Positions 57,640-64,000 of a stretch of 64,000 nt of DNA are shown here, one piece after another. A model generated the notes under the pieces. The model worked only from the letters and a program-made list of their open reading frames with translations. It made no database searches and had not been told where the DNA came from. Within the stretch, counting starts at the first letter, position 1; each line of letters opens with the position of its first letter. This stretch comes from Trachythela sp. YZ-2020 (taxonomy: Eukaryota > Cnidaria > Anthozoa > Malacalcyonacea > Clavulariidae), in assembly GCA_016169945.1 (NCBI GenBank), contig JADLSH010000293.1:1736001-1800000 (forward strand), read 5' to 3'. Both the position numbers and the translations under genes were made by a program.

Positions 57640-60600
57640 TATTTAATCTTATTTGAGAACGGTAACCCTTCAGATCTAATATCATCTGATTTCCAAGGGG
57701 CCGTTACCGAAATACAATAAAAAAAACTATATACAAAGGCATTATAACTATTCTAACTGAATAGACAAATTATTTACAAACAAATAAAAAATTAGGTTCT
57801 AGTCACTGTTCACACATTTCGTACCATCATTATAATCGGCTCGAGAGAATTGTTTTATTTGTCGAATAGAAACGCCGTTCGCTTTAGCGTCTTTCGGGAG
57901 GCTATCCCACAGAGTTACCGCTGAATAACTTATGCTTTTTTAATGAAATTTGTTTTAGGCTTTGGAAGAGCAAAATCTACATAAATATTACGTAGGCTGT
58001 AATTGTCGTTTCTATTAATATTAAACATGCTAGATATGCTGTCTGGGAGTTGCTTGTTTTTAACTTTATGCATAAATGTTATTTTATGAGATCTCCTTCT
58101 TTCAGCTAATTGTTGCCAGCCAAGTTCGGTTAGCATATTGCTTATTCTTGTATCGAACGGTTTCCCTGTAATTACTCTTGCTGCTCTATTTTTCATTTTC
58201 TGTAATTTTTCTTGCAGGTAAACACTACAGTTGTCCCAAACTAAACTGCAATAGTCAAAATAAGGCAATACTATAGCTTTATAGACGTTTTCTAAAATTG
58301 GTGTCGGAATATATTTCTTCATTCGTCGTAACATTGCAATACCTTTTGAAGCCTTATTAACTATGTTTTCGATCTGGTTTGTCCACGATAATTGTTCGTC
58401 AACAATTACACCTAGCGTTTTTGTACACTTTACCCTATTAATATTGGTTCCCCCAAATTTTAATTCTTGGTCGTTTTCAATTTTGGCTAGTCTAGACCCT
58501 ATTATCATGTATTCTGTTTTTTCTTTATTAAGAGTTAACCTGTTTGCCAACAACCACTGATGAACTCTATCTAAGTCTGCATTTAATTTAGTTATGACTT
58601 CATCACTTGATCTACCACTTGTCGTTAAATTTGAGTCGTCAGCGAACATAGCAGTATTCGAATGCGAGAGACACCTCGGGAGATCGTTTATATAAACTAA
58701 AAATAACAACGATCCCAGATTTGATCCCTGAGGCACTCCGCATCTTATGGTACGTCTACTTGACATGGTTCGTTCTATTTTACACATTTGTGTTCTATTG
58801 GACAAATACGACTTAAACCATTTTAAGGTACTACGGCTAGCTCCATACAGGTGTAATTTTCTGAGAAGTATATCATGATCAACACAATCAAAAGCTTTCT
58901 TCAGGTCCAAAAATATTACACCATTCAAGCATCCATTGTCCATATTAATTAACCATTTGTTGGTAGCTTGAAGGAGCGATGATTGTATTCAGTGATTCTT
59001 TCGGAAACCTGCTTGTTCACTTGTGAGTATCTCATTGGACTCCAGATAATCAGACAACTGCGTTGAAACAAGTTTCTCAAAAATTTTGGAAATTGCCGAG
59101 AGTATTGAAATAGGTCTATAATTAGTGCACTCAGTCTTGTCTCCCGATTTAAATATAGGTGAGATCACTGCAGTTTTCATATCTTCAGGAAAGATACCAG
59201 TTCTAATAGATTGGTTAAAGATATTAACCAAGGATGGAGCTATGATATCTGCAGAGTCTTTCAACAATTTCGGTGAAATTTTGTCATGACCTGTTGCCTT
59301 AGAAACTTTTATAGTTGAAAGTAAATTAAATACTTCCTCGATTGAAACGGTCCGAATTTCAAAAGAGGAATTCACAGAGGTAATATATGATTCTGCTTTT
59401 ATGTTAGTTGCAGGTAGAGCATCAGCCAATTGAGGCCCGATATTATTGAAAAATGTATTAAAGGCATCAGCAATATGTTTAGGCTCAGTAACAGAGAGAT
59501 CACTCTCAACCTGAATCTCAGTAATGTTAGTAGTTTTGGAATTTTTGTTTGTCAATGTCTTAATTGTGTTCCACATTGTTTTAGGGCTTTGATTATTTTC
59601 ACTCAAGGCACTCATATAGTATTTAGTTTTCGTGTTTTTAACGATCTTGTTAACTTCATTTCTTGCTCTTTTATACGCTTCGTGCACATTCTTTGAGCCT
59701 GATTTTACGGCTCTTTTCTTAAGATAATCTCTATTTTGCATACTTTTCTTGATGTTATCTGTAATCCAAGGAGCATACTCACTTCTAACTTTCCGTGTTA
59801 TTGGTGGCGCATGTAAATCAGCAACCGCCAAGAATTTTGATTTCCATTCTTCCCAAAGAATATTTGGGTTTGTAAGGTTTGGTTGTGTTTGGAGGATTTC
59901 ATTTAAATCAGATCTAAAAGCATTAATTTCGAAGTATTTATACTGTCTTGTGTTGACAATTTTTTGCTCTTTTCGGGGAATTGAGATATTCGGCAGATAT
60001 AAATCATGCTGTGATCGCTTATTCCTATGTGTTCCACGCCCGAGTCAATAATCAGTTCTGGCTTGTTGCTGAATGCCAAGTCAATTAACGTACTTGAGGT
60101 TTCAGTTATTCTCGTTGGTTCCTTAATTAATTGTTCGTACTGAAATGTTTGAGCAAGATCAACAATTCTTTTTGTCTGAGGTGAAATCGTACTTTCTCTA
60201 AGATTATTCCAGTCACAGTTGAAATCACCAATTGTGATAGCTTCCTTATTTTCAGAATCTATTTTTGTAATACACTCCTCATAATCGCTAAACAAATCGA
60301 GACTTGTACCCGGGGGTCTATACCACGTATTGATTAAAAACGACTTCGCTTTTGGCTTGAAGATTTCAACTGTGATTGACTCCAAATTTTCATGATCTAA
60401 GTCTGGCCGTAATTTATAGCTTATACAATTTCTGATGTAGATCGAAACACCCCCGCCTTTTCGATTTATATCTTTACGAATAATTTCGTACCCATTAAGA
60501 TTTACTTCATAATCTTGTACTGTGTCGTCTAACATTGTTTCACTTAAACATATTATATCAAACTTGCAGTTATGACTATATATCCTTAACTGATCTATAT

Positions 60601-61960
60601 TTTTAACTAAGCTTCTGATATTTAGATGAGATATCTTGAAGCCTTTTAATTTACTTCGCTGCTGTGTTATTCTAGATCTAGTTGTATTATTAGCATTTCC
60701 TTCGCCTTCGATTGATTGTTTATGTGCTCCCGATTCAGCACATCTAGCACTCTCACTTATTTCACTCATGTTTTGACAATTCTCATGAGCGATATAATTT
60801 CAATTATGTTTTCTATCATTGTTCAAGTATAATAGAATATTCTTGGCTAAGGTTGCTGTCCCTTGCCTGTTTAGATGAACTCCATATGTATTTAACTGAT
60901 TAACTCCAATATTTTTATGTCCAATATACTTCCAGTTATTCTTAGCTGACCCATTTGACTTTGCCGTACGCCATTCTGTGGGTTCGGGTTGCTTTTCGCT
61001 GTCCTCTCGGTCAAGGTATAAAAGCTTGATTGTTGTAACTAGACAAGCTCTTTCATTTTCCAAGTCTTTGGTCTTCGTATGGAGATCTGCCGCGATATGC
61101 GATAAGTTTGTATTTCTTTCTTATAGCTCTTGGTTTTGCGTCTTTAGTTTTCGATTTTCTTCCCTTAAGTCGTTAATTAAATCTTGATTGTTTGGTTGCG
61201 AGTTAATGGCCTTTATATAACTCACTTCAAATTCAAGATTCTCTACTTTTGCGCTAATTGCTTCTATTTTTTGCATTAAGTCATTGTTTTGAGAACTCTC
61301 AAAAGGTTTATTGGTTGAGTTATTATTTAACTTCGGCGACTCTTCATGCAAATTTCTTTTTATTGAGTCTTCAGAAAGTGGCATGTCTTCCCCGTGTTTT
61401 CCATGTTGATATGCCAATCCCAATGCAATATCGCTTCCTCGATTCGCCATACCATGAGCTTTCTTTGATGTAGTGATAGTTCCATTAAAAAATTCATCAG
61501 AGTTATCGCTCTCCTCTTCACTGTCGTCAGCTAATAGGCTTTCAACAGATTGGGAGTTAGTCTCATTCGCTTTATGAAAGTGTGCACTCGCTCTAATACT
61601 TCGTTTCCCTTCTCACCCTCGAAGTGTATGTTCTCGCTTTTCTTCAGCCAAGTAACTGTTAACTGCTCACTTTCAAAATACCATTTCCCGCCGCTTGGCG
61701 ACCGCCATGTAGTACTGTCGGCTGTTTCCTCATCAACTTCAGTAAGGACGAATGCTTTCAAGTCTTCTAATGTTCCAGTCCATTTCAATTTGTTCTTTCT
61801 AGTGTTAAAGTAACCGTACAAAACATTCACAACTGTTGAGGAAGTCATTCTTTGTAGTATCGAAATAAGGTTTTGACTGCAATTTGCTTGAATTTTACGG
61901 AGCACTAAATCACACGTCTGCTTCGGATAACAATCAAATAAAATGATGATCAATATGGGG
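57640..61960 (-). mobile_element. nearly complete two-ORF LINE (L2/CR1-type group)
   Basis: On the minus strand ORF1 begins near 61860 (MTSSTVVNVLYGYFNTRK) with a domain containing KLKWTGTLEDLKAFVLTEVD and GGKWYFESEQLTVTWLKKSE. After a frameshift near 61565 there is an acidic stretch, then a coiled coil (ISAKVENLEFEVSYIK), a stop at 61121-61123 and a tail with TYGVHLNRQGTATLAKN. ORF2 starts at about 60769 with an apurinic endonuclease: SHLNIRSL, CLSETML, WYRPPG, IGDFNCDW and GISDHSM. A frameshift near 59955 follows, then the linker and reverse transcriptase: NYRPISILSAISKIFEKLV, EQAGFRKNH, a TGA at 58989-58991, VIFLDLKKAFDCVDHDILL, CGVPQGSNLGSLLFLVYIND, MFADDSNLTTSGRS, and a thumb/C-terminal region ending at 57930. 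The 3' end lies near 57640-57700 with an ATA-rich tail. All domains are present with few lesions, so it is the youngest-looking LINE here. Confidence 0.88.
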
Positions 61961-61969
61961 AACTATAGA

Positions 61970-62270
61970 TAGCAATGAAGAAATTAATTCTGATGATCCA
62001 GTAGAAATGTTTGTGCCCAATAAGGATGACGATCATGTTCAAACTATCCCCTCTTTGAAAGCTTTGTCCTTAGAATTAGCTTAGCAAGTAAATGTTAGTA
62101 CTATGTTTAATATTCTCCGTACCAACATCTTCGATAGTGCGAAGCGAGCTCTAGATTGCACTAGATTTGTTCCATGCCATAAATTCTCTGTGACGTTTAT
62201 GAATGATGTAAGCCCTTCTGAACGTGTAGTAGATTAGTGGGGTCTAACCTTGGATTTTTCAGGGTGTTGT
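61970..62270 (+). pseudogene. relic of a HECT/G2E3-like protein (region before the HECT fold)
   Basis: The plus strand reads DDPVEMFVPNKDDDHVQTIP, SLKALSLELA, a TAG, then VSTMFNILRTNIFDSAKRAL, KFSVTFMNDVSPSERVVD, another TAG and WGLTLDF. This resembles the stretch just before and entering the HECT domain in cnidarian G2E3-like proteins, where a KISVKF-type strand is followed by a S-E-G-A-V-D-G-G-P-type motif. Here that motif is decayed, and two stops break the frame. No flanking exons were found. It abuts the 5' end of the LINE, which may have inserted into it. Confidence 0.4.
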
Positions 62271-62904
62271 TACACAGCTTATTGTATAAGTCTCCAATAT
62301 TTTTTGGCCACCAACGGTGAAGGTATTTCTCTTTAAACCAAAAACCATTTGAAGACAAATATTAGAGATTAATAGTTGAAATTATGCCTATTAGACCTAC
62401 TCTTTCAGGCATTAGTAGATGGGGCTTAGGGGGAATCTCCCACGGTTACTGATATATGGAAGATAGATATGACAAAACCTGGGCGCTTTAAACCCGGGCG
62501 GAGAAACGCTCTCATAGCCCGCTGAGCTGTGTGTGATGCGGCTGAGGACTGGTGCGAGCGGGCTTGTGAGTTGAAATTGAAGGAGGGAAAATTGGATGAG
62601 AAATGGTGCAAAAACATAAAAACATAATTTAAAGTAAGCATCCAAATACTAGAGTTCAGAATTTCTATTTTAATTCTTATGTCAAATTAATAGGTAAAGA
62701 CTCAAGATATGTTCCTTTTAGTGCGACTCTCAAATGTTTAGACTAAACTCACAAGTTTTTCGAGCGCATTTTATTGAGAAATTGATTTTCGCACTGGGTA
62801 AGCAAACGTATTTTATATCATCATTCTTTTGTAATTTAATGGCATTCTGACGTATATTTTAAGCCAATGGGGTTTTGCAACTTTTTCGATATTTAGTGTT
62901 TAGG
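62271..62904. other. no gene recognised
   Basis: Contains an uncertain GC-richer part (about 62480-62570) and otherwise AT-rich sequence. Overlapping minus-strand frames at 62412-62645 have no known product. Confidence 0.35.
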
Positions 62905-64000
62905 GAATTGATTATACTCAATACAGATATTAATAATGTTCACCAAAGGACCAGCTAAGTAGCCAGCAGTCAACCTTACAAATGCTACTGGTATTTGGTC
63001 TCCTCCAGTTGAGCAGTCGGATCGTAAGCCTTTAATAGCACTCAGAATATCTTCACGTGCAACTGGTTTGAGATGGAAACTAGGCTTGGCGAATGAGGGT
63101 CAGGAAAGTTATCAATATACTCGATAAGTTGTTCAATCGGAATGGGTGAAGTTTTGAGTGTCCTCTGGGCAGTGGTGACAACGTGAGTGTTGAAAATGTC
63201 AGGATCCATGTGGAGTGGCTTCGGATTAGGTCTAAGGATCCTGTGGATAATGCGCCATACATCACGTGATCTCTTTGAAGACAGGGCCGTCTCGATAAAA
63301 GTTTTACGTGCAGTTTTTATAGCCACTTTAAACTTGTTCCTAACAGCTCGAAATTTACACCAGCTTTCGTCTGAGTTTGTACTGTGCGCTTCTTGTCGTA
63401 AGGTGTCTCTTTGATGTTGAAGATCTTGTATTAAGGGGCAATTTATCCACAGAGCCAGAGGACGTGTGATGCGGACTCTTCTGAGAGGAGCATGTCTCTC
63501 CAAACATTCTCTAAAAAGTTAATTAAGGGTCTGTAAGTGGTCGTCAGGGTCATCATTGTAATCTATGACTGACAGAGGAAGGGTGGAGAAATCTTATAGA
63601 AAGGCTTTTTCATTAAACTTTTTTATATTTCTAAAGTACTTGTACCGAGGCTGGGAACGCGATGCACGCACGTTAACACAAGCGTAAATTCCATCATGGT
63701 CACTGATTATTGAGCAGGGCAGTATACCAGTATAAGTAATTATCTGTGGAGCATTAGTCAGTATGTGCTCAATTAATGTCTTAGACCTTTTTGTGACACG
63801 AGTAGGTTTATCAATCATTTGCTTCAAGTCAAATATATCCAAGATTGTCATATATTGTTTGGTAAGCGTGTTTGAGGGCTGTAACATATCAATGTTCATA
63901 TCTCCTGTCAATATAAGCAAGCCATCCCAAGTGACTGTAATGTGGCTAAGAAGAACTTCCAGGCTTTGTAACCAGTCAGAGGAGCTTATGATGCGCGTAG
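62905..64000 (-). mobile_element. LINE fragment running off the right edge
   Basis: The minus strand carries the end of an apurinic endonuclease (LILTGDMNIDML, TLIEHILTNAPQ, then CSIISDHDGIYACV; 63594-63920) with open sequence continuing to the edge. Two stops follow, then the linker (MERHAPLRRVRITRPLALWI at 63503 downward). After a frameshift near 63075 comes the start of the reverse transcriptase region (REDILSAIKGLRSDCSTGGD). The coding match stops near 62905, before the catalytic palm, so the 3' part is missing. The endonuclease type differs from the neighbouring LINE, so this is another family. Confidence 0.8.

Overview
The window looks like repeat-rich, non-coding genomic DNA of a marine invertebrate, most likely a cnidarian (anthozoan). 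This is inferred from the AT-rich composition, spliced gene relics with GT..AG introns, several CR1/L2-type LINEs, a BEL/Pao element, a tRNA-derived SINE, and relics of three families I recall as multi-copy in cnidarian genomes: DUF6589 proteins, RecQ-like helicases and HECT/G2E3-like proteins. No species can be fixed from the sequence alone. I see no intact host gene; nearly everything recognisable is a mobile element, a fold-back structure or a decayed gene.

Layout. 0.3-3.1 kb: a TIR element split by a 5'-truncated LINE, with a hAT-like MITE at its outer end. 3.1-5.7 kb: a palindromic element, a 1.2-kb repeat with copies at 51.3 and 56.2 kb, and one orphan exon encoding the start of a DEDDh exonuclease fold. 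6.1-8.0 kb: a TIR element with a nested MITE. 8.4-10.4 kb: a LINE that has lost its catalytic box. 10.4-13.1 kb: an internally deleted BEL/Pao element. 13.1-14.6 kb: a damaged copy of a long palindromic element whose intact copy is at 30.8-33.0 kb. 15.9-18.5 kb: a RecQ-like helicase pseudogene (minus strand) split by a SINE. 18.6-20.9 kb: a MITE whose target duplication was later hit by a 2.1-kb element with 9-bp duplications. 22.2-26.8 kb: a DUF6589 pseudogene with at least five exons and a LINE in one intron.

28-46 kb holds hairpin MITEs, a LINE ending in a TATC microsatellite (33.2-35.7 kb), an intact copy of the TIR element seen at the left edge (36.2-37.1 kb), a LINE 5' fragment with a 2A-like motif (38.1-38.7 kb), a tandem duplication carrying ATCT microsatellites (41.0-42.5 kb) and a large fold-back (44.9-45.8 kb).

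46.2-51.3 kb is the most striking part: a giant fold-back whose arms carry captured coding sequence with a splice donor. It is interrupted by a 2.3-kb TIR element with 9-bp target duplications, which contains a 1.3-kb TIR element with 7-bp duplications, which contains a hairpin. The right arm also carries an expanded 23-bp minisatellite. 52.7-56.0 kb is a LINE split by a minisatellite-bearing insert. 57.6-62.0 kb is a nearly complete two-ORF LINE (minus). 62.0-62.3 kb is a small HECT-like relic, and 62.9 kb to the right edge is part of another LINE.

The genes do not form a pathway. The interest is in the order of insertions, which can be read from target duplications and internal empty sites, and in the capture of host exons by fold-back elements. 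All family names rest on recognised motifs and recall, with no database search.
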